Source of the DNA: Pseudisothecium myosuroides | Taxonomy: Eukaryota > Streptophyta > Bryopsida > Hypnales > Lembophyllaceae | Assembly (NCBI GenBank): GCA_951799445.1 | Contig: OX637297.1 | Span: 8,494,001 to 8,558,000 of the forward strand | Direction: 5' to 3' | Length of the DNA stretch: 64,000 nucleotides | Shown: positions 11,815 to 24,204 of the stretch, in pieces | Numbering within the stretch: the first letter of the stretch is position 1 | Layout of the letters: every line of letters starts with the position of its first letter | Translations under genes and position numbers: made by a program | The notes under the pieces: generated by a model | What the model was told of the DNA's origin: nothing | Seen by the model: only the letters and a program-made list of their open reading frames with translations | Database searches by the model: none

Positions 11815-13131
11815 TTGTATTTCAACTCAGAGATGTATGGACTGCATTACCGGGGGATTGCCAACGATGTTCTTAGTTCAAAACATTGGGAGTTTGCAAT
11901 GCTGGCTGACAAACTAGACGACAGTGACTTTTTGCACAACAACTCCCTTTACAAACCCTTCTACATCAAGCTTTTAAATGTCAAGCCACCACCAAAGAAA
12001 GTTGTCAAGAGCCCGACCAGAGAGGAAGAGGAAAAAGAGAGCTGTACTGACAACAATGAGGGATCCGAAGATGAAACAACCTCACAAGTTTCCAGAGGTG
12101 GGTTTGATCTTGGACTACCAAAAATTGATGAGTTTGAGTCCAACCAGGTTGAACGACAACGGATCTCAAGTCAGAACAATGGTGAAGAACGAGATGCTCT
12201 CAAAATCCCTGTCATTGAAGTTGAGCACAACTCTCGCCTTGGGCTTTAGATTCAAGCTCACACTCCGGGTCCCTCCAATGAACCTCATGACATTGTGGCT
12301 TTGGATTCCACCTCTAGACGTGTGAAGGTTCCTAATGTAGTGGTTGTTAGCGGTGAAAAATCCGACTCAGACACAAAACCCGTTATAGAAGTTATTGAAG
12401 AGGTTTTGATTGCAATTGTTCATTCCGTTGTCAAAGATGCGTCCAATTCTTGAGGAAAGCATAGACCAAGAAAGAAGAAGGCAAAGGCGGACAAAGTCAC
12501 CGCACAAGAGAAGCAAATGATGTCTTATCATGAGGACTCGAAAAGCAAAGACATCAAGATGGACTTTTTGAGGGCGCAAGTGGTAGAGTACCAGCAGTTG
12601 TTTGCCAAAGAGAAGGATCCTCAAGTCAAGGACGAGCACACAATCAATAGTACTACCACTGAGGGTCAAGTTCAGCCCGAGATCCAAAATCCGGCCCCTA
12701 AATTTGCTCAGTGTCCTTCCCAACCAGAGATTGTAGCTCCTGTATTCGTCCTTCCACCCCTCCAGTTGCAAAGGGTGCTGTCGATCCTATTGTGGACAAA
12801 GTGTATAAGTCTCTTGTGATCCTAAATACTATGGAGGATCAAGACCATCCTTGAGTTGATGATAATCTTGTCGAAGGATGCCCTCATGCCCCGGAGGCAA
12901 AGGAAGAGCCAGTTTCTGAGTACAACAATCCACTTGTCGAAGAAGAGCAGGTGGATTACAAGAAGGAGGAGGACTTAGTGGATTACGAGAAGGAGAAGGA
13001 AGAAGACTTAGAGAAGATGGAGGTGACAGAAGGACAAGGCGATGCTTTGGTAGAGAAGGACAACGACTCTGAGGCAGTGAACAAAACTAAGGTAATCTCT
13101 CATGAATTCTTTGACCCTTATAAATACTAAT
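11815..13131 (+). pseudogene. Paralogue of the methyltransferase-like protein's C-terminal region, decayed
   Basis: The start (EFAMLADKLDDSDFLHNNSL then YKPFYIKLL) matches SIADLAVKMDKRDFMFSNSP then YTLTYIAPP of the minus-strand locus at about 46.5 kb. The end (PLVEEEQVDY ... FFDPYKY stop) matches PLEEEQVNY ... ADPYDFD stop of the same locus at 45.15-45.0 kb. Between them lies the same kind of acidic, Lys/Glu-rich low-complexity sequence. The frame carries three in-frame stops (near 12247, 12450 and 12851) and one frameshift near 12740. It is cut off at its 5' side, so no DGQHR-like or methyltransferase core is present. I read it as an old, divergent, 5'-truncated duplicate. Confidence 0.7.
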
Positions 13132-13642
13132 GAGTCGAGGAAATGTTGCTTGGTGGATGCATTCTATGGCTTCCATCAACCTGTTATTTCCAATGAAGTG
13201 ACTCTTATTTCTATTCATTCTGGTTTGCCAGGGGAGATCAGACATTCCATGATTTTGTGGCATAGGCGTCTCTCGCCTCACTGACTACGGCTTTAGCATA
13301 GAGTAAAATCTAAAACTGCACGTAGATTTAACTTGTACAAAACGTAGGCTATAAAGTACATATATATATAACTAGTGTATAATATTTTGGCAATAATATA
13401 AAAGACATGTTATACCAAATGCCTTTGCCTTTCCTTAATTATTTCATTATTTCAATGTTTTTTGTACCCAACCCAAATTCATTAAAAGTGTGCACCGTCC
13501 ACTTGCAATGAAACCACCAATTTTTGGAGGTGTTCTACATTTTATTAGTGCCATTTAGTGCTTTATTTAGTGAGCTTTATGGCTCATCTGGTTTTGCTTT
13601 CATTTAATTAACTTCATTTCTATAGTGTATTTCTATGATCAG
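13132..13642. other. AT-rich spacer between the two paralogue parts
   Basis: About 510 bases, comparable to the ~480 bases between the corresponding parts at 44994-44512. No coding match to the other copy is visible. The end, TTTCTATGATCAG at about 13630-13643, looks like a 3' splice site before the FCP1-like part. Confidence 0.4.
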
Positions 13643-14484
13643 GTAGTAGCGGAGGGTTGCGGAGACATTCTATCTACGGGTGTGCCCAGAGTAGTGGCCC
13701 CACTGTGGCGTAAATGGCTGAACATTGTTTTGGACATAAATGGGATTCTGTATCAGTGTACATGTAGGTCCCTCTATAGAGACTTAATTACTTAAGAAGT
13801 CTCGGACAAAACATTTTTCGCACAGACACCTACTATGGTCAGTTTGAAAGCCATACTTGCATGTCCATGGGTGAAAGAATTCCTCCAGAAGTTATCCCTT
13901 ATAGCGAATCGAGTTGTTGTCTGGAGCTCCATGGTGAAGAAAAATACGGAGGATGTTGCAAGATACCTGTTTCAGGGAATCAAAGCCCCCTTCAATATAC
14001 TAGGACAAGAGTAATGTGGTAGGATTGAGATTGCTAAAGGGAAATTTTTGACACACCCAGACAATCAAAACAAGTACCTTTTCCTCAAAGTTTTGGAGGA
14101 TGAGTTGTTCTCCAATCCCAGTGGCATGACATCGTTTCACGTGAACAACACCTTTTTTATTGACGACTCCCTCAAAAAGAGTGTATAATAAAAGGAGGAA
14201 TGTAATTTTTTTGAGAACCTGGACCCATGGTCAAGAGGACGAAGACATGCTCATGGACTCGTGAACTCGCACGATGGCTTCAACTCCTATACGAGGATTG
14301 TAGTCCAACAAAACTGCTTGAATATGTTAACAATAATTGGACACAACATGATCTGCTCCCTTTTAATTTGCAAATGCATTCCTATATTCTACAGGGAATG
14401 TGGGAGTCTATAGAGAAGATAGAGAATCGATTTGAGCTTCGAAGGTTGAACTATGTGATTGATTGCAAAAGTCCTAGACTATAG
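13643..14484 (+). pseudogene. FCP1/NLI-type HAD phosphatase-like paralogue, decayed
   Basis: The frame reads WRKWLNIVLDINGIL (HAD motif I, with the second Asp replaced by Asn), then VVVWSSMVKKN (motif II region), then FHVNNTFFIDDS (the NTLLIDDSP-type motif IV). These are the landmarks of FCP1-homology (NLI interacting factor-like) domains. The order and most residues match the minus-strand copy at 44.5-43.7 kb. A C-terminal part (LARWLQLLYEDCSPTKLLEY, about 14260-14320) matches LLPWLKHLVSDVQPG of that copy after a frame change near 14220. Four or more in-frame TAA stops mark it as non-functional. Confidence 0.8.
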
Positions 14485-14629
14485 AGTAGCACATTATTTA
14501 CTCTAGGATTAGAATGGACAGTATTTGTAGATACGTAACGCAAACTTTATGAACTTCTATTTTCAAACTTTATCTGTGCGGCATTCTTCAGCTTTGTACT
14601 TTTTAAACTTGTAGTATATGAATTTTAGG

Positions 14630-15234
14630 TGCCGAATTGAAGCTCTCACTGTAGGGACGTTAACGGAGAATGTGCATGTTCTAAGAGGCACTACCAAGTC
14701 ACAAGGTATTTGGTATTTCTAGCGTGAATTTCAGAGAATGTTTGAGGAAACGTGGAGAGGTTTGAGTGAAAAGGAAGTGATGTTCATCATGACGTCCATG
14801 CTCTGGAAGACATGCATGACAACATAACAGGCTTCAAGGCTATGTCCCCGGAAGTGCCTCGTTGCCACGTGTATAGGGGGAGAGAAGTCCACATGTGTTG
14901 ACTTCACATAAGTAATTGCGAGCAGCGGCCAGACAACAAACCCCTCTGACGTGGAGCCAAGAAGGGCAGGTATAGGGGTTCGTTTTCTAAAAAGGAAGCA
15001 CCTCGAGGATGAAAATCGAGCGGAATGAATGAAAAATTCCAAGGAGACGTTGTTTTGCTAAAGAATGGAATAGAATTGATGGAAGGCAGTTCGGGCTCTA
15101 GGACTCTGTCCAATTCCGGAAGTTGGGCACGGCCTGTGAAGTCAGGCGGTTTTATTTTCCCTAAAAAAAGGGTTGTTCAATTCCAGTTGGTAACCACATG
15201 GTGGAAGTTGACCTGCTCTGTGAACCACAACTAA
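14630..15234 (+). pseudogene. Possible remnant of the Ser/Arg-rich downstream exon
   Basis: After the FCP1-like part, the frame around 14700-14770 (GIWYF stop REFQRMFEETWRGL) resembles NGWYCLVQFLQVPDDFEKFW of the exon at 43.5 kb, in the same relative position. The rest to 15234 is open in short pieces without a recognisable domain. A MITE begins immediately after. The similarity is weak and short. Confidence 0.3.
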
Positions 15235-15235
15235 A

Positions 15236-15536
15236 CTAAGGTAGGGGGCTGTAAAAGCAGCCCTTCACTAGCTGATTTGCATATTGGGGGAAGCTAAACT
15301 ACTTAAAATAATTTTTAGTACATTTTTATGGTAAAAAAAATGGAATTGGCATTTAATCCAAGTTGTTTCATATTTTTTGGACCTTCATGGAATTAATTAT
15401 GAATTTTTGAAGTTGAAAACACAGTGGTTTCTAAAAGTGACCCCCTCCTAAAATGTACACTTGTAGTACATGTTAAGTGGCAAAATCTACCAGATCGCTT
15501 TTAGAGACAGGTCGTTTCTACAGCCCCCTACCTTAG
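15236..15536. mobile_element. MITE with 18-bp perfect inverted repeats CTAAGGTAGGGGGCTGTA
   Basis: CTAAGGTAGGGGGCTGTA starts at 15236 and its exact reverse complement ends at 15536, giving a 301-bp element without coding capacity. The flanks show no obvious duplication longer than a few bases. Confidence 0.8.
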
Positions 15537-15921
15537 CAGAAGTGTAAACTAAGTGACTTACTGCCCTAGTAAGAGTATATTCTCTTATTAGGCTCCGCCA
15601 ATGAACTGGACGTCTTAGTAACTCTTATGTGTTTTTACATTTCTGTTTTCCTTTGCCCACAAAATGTGCACACTGTATAACAACTGTAGGACCTAGTAGA
15701 TTCTAGAATAATGTGGTTTTGCACTTGTAGTCATTCATACTAATTCAACGAAGGTAGTAAAACATTTATACAAATCGGGTTTTAGCCCTTCCAACTTATG
15801 AGTGCCATGGAAAATGGTCTAAAACCTTTTAAACCATTCTAGCGTTTCGTAAATTCATTTGTCGATGTCAACAAAGCAGTGATAGGACATCCTACCTTAT
15901 TGACAATACGTCACCCCTGAA

Positions 15922-16764
15922 GGGTGATTGCAAGAAACACCTGTACTATTTTCCGTCACACGTTCAATGTGGAAGTTGTTTTGTACCATAAGTATTGTAA
16001 AAATGATTGAATGAACATGAAATTCAAAAGCAAGCTTCCTATAGCAATAGAAAATGCACTTGAATTATTTTAATTTTTTCAAAATTAATTTAATAGGTGA
16101 AACTGAATTTTGAATATATGTCACACCTGTAGTTTTGGTGTTTTTTAGTACTATTGAGTACCTTTTTGAAGAATTACATCATCAAATTTGGTAGGCTAGC
16201 TCTTCTAATAGAAACACACCTTCTTAGAAGAGGGATTTCCAAAAACATTTTCCAAGTGTGTTTTATATTGGCTTAAAGTATGCTATATTCAAGTCGAATT
16301 TATATTGAATTAAAAATGTTTTTTTAGTTCTAACTTTGATCTTCCTACTTTGTTCTTAGTTGGCAACAATGGCCACTTTTAAAATAAATTTTTCAAAATC
16401 ATTTCCTAATTTTCAAAAATAGAAACGTGAAACTCTCATTTTCTAGGATAAATTGTAGCATGTGGCTCAAAATAGTACTTCAGGGTACACAGAAAGACTC
16501 AATAGTATTGTTGGGGCTCGTAATAACTTCTATTTGCCAATTTAAATTGTTTTTTAATGGCAAATTAAGTATTTCCATCCATTTTTGTCATCCAATGATG
16601 AACATCACATGTTGTCAGAATAGTAGATTTGAAATCCAATTGACCATTCAAATTTTATGTTCCATACCTTCAATAGTACTGAAGGTGACTCATAGTACAA
16701 AAAGTACTAAAAGTCCAAAAATGCAAAACGCAACAAATAGTACAAGTGTTTCTTGCAATCACCC
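15922..16764. mobile_element. MITE-like element with GGGTGATTGC ends (copy 1)
   Basis: It starts GGGTGATTGCAAGAAACACC and the reverse complement of its right end reads GGGTGATTGCAAGAAACACT, with further subterminal similarity (GTACTA, TTGTTGCGTTTTG). It is 843 bp with no transposase frame, and belongs to a family with members at 18307 and 24205. Confidence 0.75.
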
Positions 16765-18306
16765 CTTCACACTTTTCCCACACTCATAAATACACTAGTA
16801 AATTTACATAGAAGTTATTATGTTTTTGCTTTGATTTTCTTTCCCATCAAATTATCTTTTTAATGAAGTTTTTTGTGTTTAGAAGATAATGATGTGAAAG
16901 TATAACTTAGATTTCATTATGTTTGCAAAGAGTATAGTGCGGAACGCTGAATTTCGTGATTTCTGGTACTAAATCAAATAATGTGTTATCCCATAAGATA
17001 TAACACATGATAATGGAAAACTTGTGTACATCAAATATAGTCCAAACTTGATTTTGCTTGATTTGAGGTAATGAAGTATGCACTTGAGAATGATTTGATG
17101 TATTTCTTCAATGTTTCCAGATGTCCTATCTTTTAAATTATTCCATAACCCAACTTCAGAGGATAGTGATTTTGGATGTTCAAGCAGCCTAAGAAACTTG
17201 TGATCTTCAATTGGAGATTGCCCTTTGTAAAACCTTGTAATACACTTATTCAAACAATACGAATTTTAAAGGAACTACACTAATATAAAGAAATAACAAG
17301 TCTGCGTTTATTAAACCCTGAAGCACTACAATGCTTCATGTCTAAGAAAGTTGTTTTCTAAGACACTTCTCCACTTTGTCTACTTAACTAACTCTCTTTC
17401 GATGCTTAGACAAGGATTTTGGCTATTTCCACATTCTTTGTGACATACTGAACCTGATGACGCTAAGAATTTTTAAATGGTGATGTATGCTTCATTTTAA
17501 ACACAATAATTCATGTAGCTTTTTTCCTCTATATATGTTCCTTATTAAATATAAAATGAATACATTAATCACGCTCATGTTAAACCCTTAAACGCCCAAG
17601 GCCTTCTCAAAGCTTGTTGAATTTCGCTCTTAATAAAACAGGAAACTAACATGTTTATAAGTACTATCTTTTTTTCTTGGATTGTAACCATACTAATTCA
17701 AACAATATATGTTAGACATTACACAACCAATGAAAATACAACAATCTCAGTCATGAATTAAAAGATTATAATATTTGAACATGAAGGCTAATCTCAAAAA
17801 TAGGTAACAAGGAATACATGATATTAATGGGCCTAACATGCATCAACCCAAACAATTTACATCTTCTCAAAATCTACTCTATTATTTTTTATATATAGTT
17901 TGTGAATGTGGAATTTTTTCAAAGATGTAGTGGACTTGAGGCTCATTTCCATTTAAATTCATTTATAAACTTCAATTATCGTAAATTCAATTATATTTTG
18001 AAGTGAGCATCTACAAAGCTCGAAAGGCACCACTTCTTTAAACTTTTCATATAAAATTTCAAAAACCTCAAAAGTACATCAAGTACAATGTGCTGTATGT
18101 CTGTACTATTTCCATTTCCCTTAAAATTTTCTTACTTTTGTAAGCATTCTTTCAATTACTCTTATAAAAAATAAAAAATAAAAAATAAATTTAAAATCTT
18201 ACAAAATTGTTTATCAGGAATTTTTTTGATGTAATCTAATATTTAATTTAACATAGATTAATTTAACATACATTGAAAAGATTATATCTTTCAAGAACAT
18301 ATTTTT
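16765..18306. other. AT-rich stretch, nothing recognised
   Basis: No gene, RNA or terminal repeat is supported. CCCTTAAACGCCCAAGGCC at about 17586-17604 resembles one end of the TTAA-flanked family described below, so an old copy may lie here. Confidence 0.4.
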
Positions 18307-19048
18307 GGGTGATTGCATGAAAGACCAGTACTGAAACTTTGTCACAGAGAGAGTGCCAAAGCTTCCTTTTGCTATAAATTTTACAGCATGACTTGCATGA
18401 ACTTGAATTTTTTACTGGAGATGCCTCTCTTGAGTTTAATCATATCTCATATTTTTCAAAAAAATTTAAAAATCATTTTATATTTAAAAATCATTTAAAC
18501 TAATATGTCACATTTTGAATTTTAAGGGTTTTTAGTACTATGGAGTCCCCAAAGTTAAAGATTTGGAGCTGAAATTTCTCTAGTCTATTTCCATAGTAGG
18601 AAGTCATATTCCTACCAAGGAACATTAAAAAATATTATATTTTATATCCTCTACATCCATGCAAAGAAGGCTCCCTTGCGCTCATAATTTTGAATGTTGT
18701 AGATGGTTTCAAGATAATTTTTTTGGTGAAATCTCTTCAATATAAAGTATTTCCAAATGGTCAAGTTTTAGTTTCTTTGAAAATTGTTTTTCCTATTTTG
18801 TACAAATTAAAACGTCAAACTCTGTATTTTCTTCAAAATTTCAGCTCACACTTTTTTGTGAAAAACATTTTACTTAGATTTTTTTCAGCTCTAAAATTTT
18901 GGTGATGTGTTGTTTCTAGTGTTATACTAATTATCCTTATTTTATTTTATTTAAAAAAATTAATATACAAAAATTTCATAGTACTAGGAGTACTACCTAA
19001 AAACAGTCAAAGTGGAACAAAAGCAGCCAGTCATTTATGCAATCACCC
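18307..19048. mobile_element. MITE-like element with GGGTGATTGC ends (copy 2)
   Basis: It starts GGGTGATTGCATGAAAGAC; the right end reverse complement reads GGGTGATTGCATAAATGACT. It is 742 bp without coding capacity and lies just downstream of the last exon I can follow of the minus-strand gene at 20.7-19.15 kb. A further end of the same family (GATAATTGCACGAAACACC) begins at about 19321, within that gene's intron. Confidence 0.7.
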
Positions 19049-19152
19049 TTTTGTACACGTGAAAAATATCAAATTTCTCCAATATGTTTTTTAATGTACA
19101 AGTACGATTAAGTTGGAACAAGATCGGACATGAAATGTCATGTACTGCTTAC

Positions 19153-20666
19153 CTTCTGTATACACAAATGTTCGAGTACTGGTCCTCTTCTTTGACCTTC
19201 TTCTGAGTACCTTGTTCCGTCTGCCGTGTTCTGAATCGTAAGTTATCAAAACTTCTACATGATAAAGAGAGCCACACTCCCAATGAAGTAGAAATTCCAT
19301 TTTGAGTGAAAATGCACAAGGATAATTGCACGAAACACCTGTCAGTTTTGTTGCGTTTTGAACAGTACTCATGATTTTTTTCTAGAGTACTTTAAAAATA
19401 GAAAAATAATTTCTAAATTTAAAAAAAAAATGAAACTAATGTATACACCTTTAAAATGAAGGTAACCACCAAAGGAAATGCATAGAAAAATTCTCTAAGT
19501 TGGAGAACTAAAAAAGTGTCAAATCTCAAGAAAATAGATACTTTGATGTTTTAATTAGTTAAAAATAGGAAATAAAATTAAATAAATTAAAATAAAAATT
19601 GGCCATTTGTAAAAATTCTATGGAAATGGTCAATTACTAACCAAATCACCAAAATAATGTTTTATCTGTTTTAAAATGCAAGTAGAAAGACGCTCACTTT
19701 GTGGACTTCTGCACGACACAAAATTAATTATTTTTAGAATTACTTTGTACAATAGCTACAAGTATATTAGATGACCATCTCTACCAAATTTTGGCTCCAA
19801 ATTTTTTTTTATGGGTACTAAATAGTACTAAAAACCTCCAAATTGGCAAGTGTGACATATTATTGGGGGCTATTTTTAAATAGTAAAACATTTTTTAAAA
19901 ATTCCAAAAAATTATGCAAGGTGTATAATAGTCATCAGTACCTCCGTGCCTTGGTCTGATTTCTGAGCCAACCGTGAACGCAGCAGTCCTTCAAGTCTGG
20001 ATCTCCGATCATTAAGATTGATTCTGTATTCTTCATACAGTGATGTATGTGACCATCATCGTTGTTGGAAAACATCTATTCCAGTGCCTCCCGACTTCTC
20101 TGCAATTGTCATTTCCGACGGATTATGAGATCTAGACGATCTATGCTGATCTTATAAAATCAAATTTGACGAAGGTAGAATGTACATACTTGAGAGACTT
20201 GCTTGAACATTGTCACTTCTGATGACTGCCACCAGTAACTAATCATTACTTTCACCGTCATTCTATTGCATGACTATTGCACCACTTTTTCATTTGGGCA
20301 ACTTCCACTGCCCTCTTTCCAAATTCCAGAGCTCTTGCAAACCTGCAGTCGGTACTCACTCTCTCCCGTTAGCGCGTTTCTGCTGTCTCACTTACTTCGT
20401 AAGGCGCTCCTAACGATGCCAAAAATCCGAGGTAGACCAGCCACTGCTGACGACGTTGGCCATCTGTTGGCACAAGGCAGATCATTTTTTAAAACTATGG
20501 TTAAAACATCGCCGAAGTGCATGATAAGCATGTCACTACACGCTGACCTTGAAGATCCAGAAATAGTTTCTGTCATTTCCCTCTTTCTTTTCATTTTAAT
20601 GTTTCCCGTATCATCACTGGTGTCCGACCCCACGCCGATGCTGCAGAGTCCGTCAGCTGCCTTCAT
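19153..20666 (-). CDS. Unrecognised multi-exon gene, partial, four phase-consistent exons
   Basis: I do not recognise the protein. Four exons join in phase on the minus strand: up to 20666-20548 (ends TCTTCAAG before GTCAGC), 20463-20396 (CAACAG before, GTAAGTGAG after), 20099-19942 (TTGCAG before, GTACTG after) and 19276-19153 (TTGGGAG before, GTAAGC after). The phases 2, 1 and 0 match at each junction. The product has a basic cluster (KMKRKR), then a charged, probably helical part (SLYEEYRINLNDRRSRLEGL) and another basic part (RRRSKKRTSTRTF). One in-frame TGA at 20058-20056 interrupts exon 3. Further exons probably lie on both sides, including 20.7-23 kb. The intron before the last exon carries MITE sequence. 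A nuclear protein is possible, but that is only inference from composition. Confidence 0.55.
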
Positions 20667-20699
20667 ACGATACAGCCTTCACTTTGCTTTCAATCTTAT

Positions 20700-23400
20700 T
20701 TCATGACCACTGTCTACTTCTGTGCTATTTGTAGTCGGAATGAAGCACACAAGCGTTGACATGAGAAGTAGTCTGTGTGTTTTGAGAGAACATTGCAGAT
20801 AAGGAAAACGTGTCCTCGTCACAACTCCTCATTCCATCCAATAATGTAGGCACAAATTGAGCTCACACCTAGTATTTTACCTAATTTGTGACCGCCATTT
20901 GCAGACTGTTCCAGCTGGCTTTGTTTGGCGATACTCTCGACACATGCATCTACATGTCGGAGTGAAAATGGTTGGCAATGTCCATTTTTGGAAAGTGAGC
21001 GTCAACGTATATATCATGAAAAAGAAGCAACCGCACGTTTCCTTCAGTGGTGGCTGGAAGGGATTCATGCGCCACCACAATCTACATCAGGGACAATGTT
21101 GAAGTTCACTCTCGTAAACACGTCCCTATTCAAATTCACACCTGTGTGAAGCAGAGGTGCAATGGACGTTGTTGAGCAAGTCCATGAAAAATCAGCAACA
21201 CCTGGTGCACATTATGGAGAAAACGTACTAGCCACGAAATGGAAGTGTTGACAGCAAATGCGTGGACATAGTAGGAGTCCATCTCTTCGACTAAACGGCT
21301 TGATTCCTTTGATGAAGTAAGACATCATCACGATTGCTCAACAATGTCCAATCACAACTACTGCTGCATACTTCTAGGCAGACTCCGAGTTTTTCCTTTC
21401 TGGTGGGTACATACTCATGCAATATCAAATAGAGCGTGCACATAGCATACGTATGCTACCTCTTTTTGGTTTAAGCAGCACGCTTCATGAAGAAGCAGGG
21501 TACACATTGTAAAGACGTGCTAGGAGATGGGCGTCCCAGGAACCGAAACTTCTTATTTTTTAAAAATCTTTGCAAATTTCAAACGTCTTAACTCTAGGCT
21601 TAGCAATTCTCGCCTTCTTCTTCAGTACGTGGATGCTTTAGCTGCCCAAAACACTAATTAATCACGTGAACGTCATGTAGCATTTGTCAGTTGTTGGTGT
21701 CAGTTGCATTACCTAGCACGTTCTGGTCGCTCTAACATGGTCATTTATTTCTAAGTCTTCGTCTTCTTGCCCTCTATGACAAATCACTTTCTGACGGACA
21801 CTTCCCAGATACCTTCTAATTGCGCATTGTTGCTTCGTATACTAATTCTAGGCCACTTACCTTGTACCCTTGTAAGCGTTGTCATAAATGAGTGGACTCC
21901 GTCCACACTGACATCCAACTTCAGTAGCTACTGCAGTCCATATTGTGTTCCACTTCCGCTCCTCATTCATGCATTTCAGTTGAAATTTTTTGTTTATAAA
22001 TTAGAGTGCCACGTCTAACACGGACAGAACCAAGGAACATGAAATGCAAAGCATGTTCACCTTCAGGTTGACAGAGATGCATTGTCGACGCTCCAACTTT
22101 CTGTCCTTGGGTACGACGCTTCTCTACGAAGTGCAGTCTTAGAAACAGCCATGTCCCTTAATTGTGTCCATACCTCAACTGTAACTGTCAAGAGGCAAAA
22201 AATCCCTTGTATTCACCATCTACCGATTCCATAGCAGTTGGATTTCATTTACAATAACCTTTAGCCTTCCGAAAATTCCATGTGTAATGCCACTCTTTAT
22301 GACTAATGTCGCTGCACAATCACTGTACAATCACTATCACCAAATACATCGCACAATGTACGTCTAAAGAATAACTTAGGACATTTTTTTATGCTACAAG
22401 CAGTAGACAATACCTCCACAAGATGCGTTCACAGATTTTCAGGTTCCGCTTGTTGTGACCTCAATTTCTATGGCCATGGACACCAATTCCTTGAATCTAG
22501 TCGCTTCTATTCTGTATATCAACAAATGGTGATGATCCCATTCTTAAACACATGAGGTCGACAACGCCGCACATTCTTTCACTTCCCGGGCATCAAACTC
22601 CTTCTCAACAAAAATGTACTTCAGATGTCAAAAATCGAGCAATTCTGCATTTCCATTTCTTGGCCACATATCCTATACATCAATTAGAGCTCTACAAAGG
22701 AGAGTACATTACCCCTATAGTTCGACGCTTCCTTTCCAAGAGAAAACCAACTTTGGAAACGTTCGTGCACTCTCGATCTTTCTTTGTACTCTTTGAAAAG
22801 CAGGCTGTACCCCTTCAATTTGTAGACTACCTTCCCCCCACAGTCTCTTTTTTTCAGCCATTTTAGACACCAGTATCGGGATCTGGAAAAATTTATTTTA
22901 ATGGACAAGTTGGTCCACAAAGATATCTCACAATCTTCCCACATCTTCCTTTTCCAGGACATGATTACTACATGTTCGAGAAATTTGACATCCTTTCAAA
23001 GTTTAAGACTACAGAGGATTAAATTATGAAGTACAAAACAACTGAGAACGATTCTATACTGCAATCTGTTTTCTTATGTGATTTAGAATATATAAATGCC
23101 CATCCGAATGCTTCAAATGTCAAAATAGACAACGTACATTCTATGAAGGTTGTTTTTTAATTCGTTGTTCTCAACTATAGCATGACATGTGAAACCTACA
23201 CGCCAACAACCACTTTCGTCTGAGAAAAATCAGCAGAAACTGCCATTTCTGCTGCTTTCATCCAATAGTCACGAGGCAGGTAATTTAAAAAAAAAATGTT
23301 TTGTATTCTACTTCTGTTGGCTAACATCATCGGGAGAAAATATCAAAAAGTTAAACCGTTGCAAATGGAAGTTCTCGGCTTCATGAGTTTGTTTTTTTGT
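20700..23400. other. More balanced base composition, probable upstream exons of the minus-strand gene, unresolved
   Basis: Composition is closer to coding than the AT-rich flanks, and several short open segments exist. One is a minus-strand segment at about 22897-22733 between a TTTTTCCAG acceptor-like site and a GTAATG donor-like site, open in two frames. I could not build a phase-consistent chain, so no exon is asserted. Confidence 0.3.
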
Positions 23401-24204
23401 CTTCCCGGGATAGTGTTGTGACATTTCATATGACTTCTACCGGCCCTCCTGCAATTGTCTTACACTACTCACAACTTAGAATAGTGAAAACTCATAGAAG
23501 GAACTTAGAAACTAGGATTTCATGAAATTTTTTAGCTTTCTTCCATAAATTGTATTGTATCTGTACGTCAAACATTAAAATTTAAACTTAGTACTTTTGA
23601 ATTTGAACATGACATAGAAAATTTCTTATTCAAACGGCTTCTTTGTCGTAAGAAACACACTCAACCTCTAGAGGATGAACTTGCTATTCTGAGCATAATA
23701 CCGATTTTGGGCTGGTACCTTTGCCAAAATTTTAGCTCATTTCTGGCCGCATTTGTAATAGAAGTTGTGGACGACAAGGATGTACCATACCAACTTTTTT
23801 TCTTGGCAACTGGAAATACGAGTCAGTAGTTGTGCCCACAAATGATACTTATTGCCGTATTCGTGCACTTTGGGCACATAAAGGAATTAAACCACTTTCT
23901 CCAATAAAAAAGAAATTAATTCAATAACCAATTCTACTTATATGTTGAAAACGTTGAATAACTCCATTTCAATGAATGCATGATAAGTTTTTAGGAGTTC
24001 CTGTTAACGAATATTTATGGATTCTCTACTCTTTTATCAACATTCGAGTTGTCAAATATTGCTATCCATTTCCAATATAAAAAAGAAGTGCAAATAAACT
24101 TTATCTTCTGTTTATTGCAACTTTTGTTTCACAAGGAGATTGCCATTTTCCAATTCACTAATTACATTCTTTAGATATTTGTATTTCAGAAAAAATATAT
24201 ACTT
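23401..24204. other. AT-rich stretch with a possible old transposon end
   Basis: Around 23660-23720, GAGGATGAACTTGCTATTCTGAGC is similar to the left end of the TTAA-family copies at 25241 and 26256, so a decayed copy is likely. No gene is seen. Confidence 0.35.
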
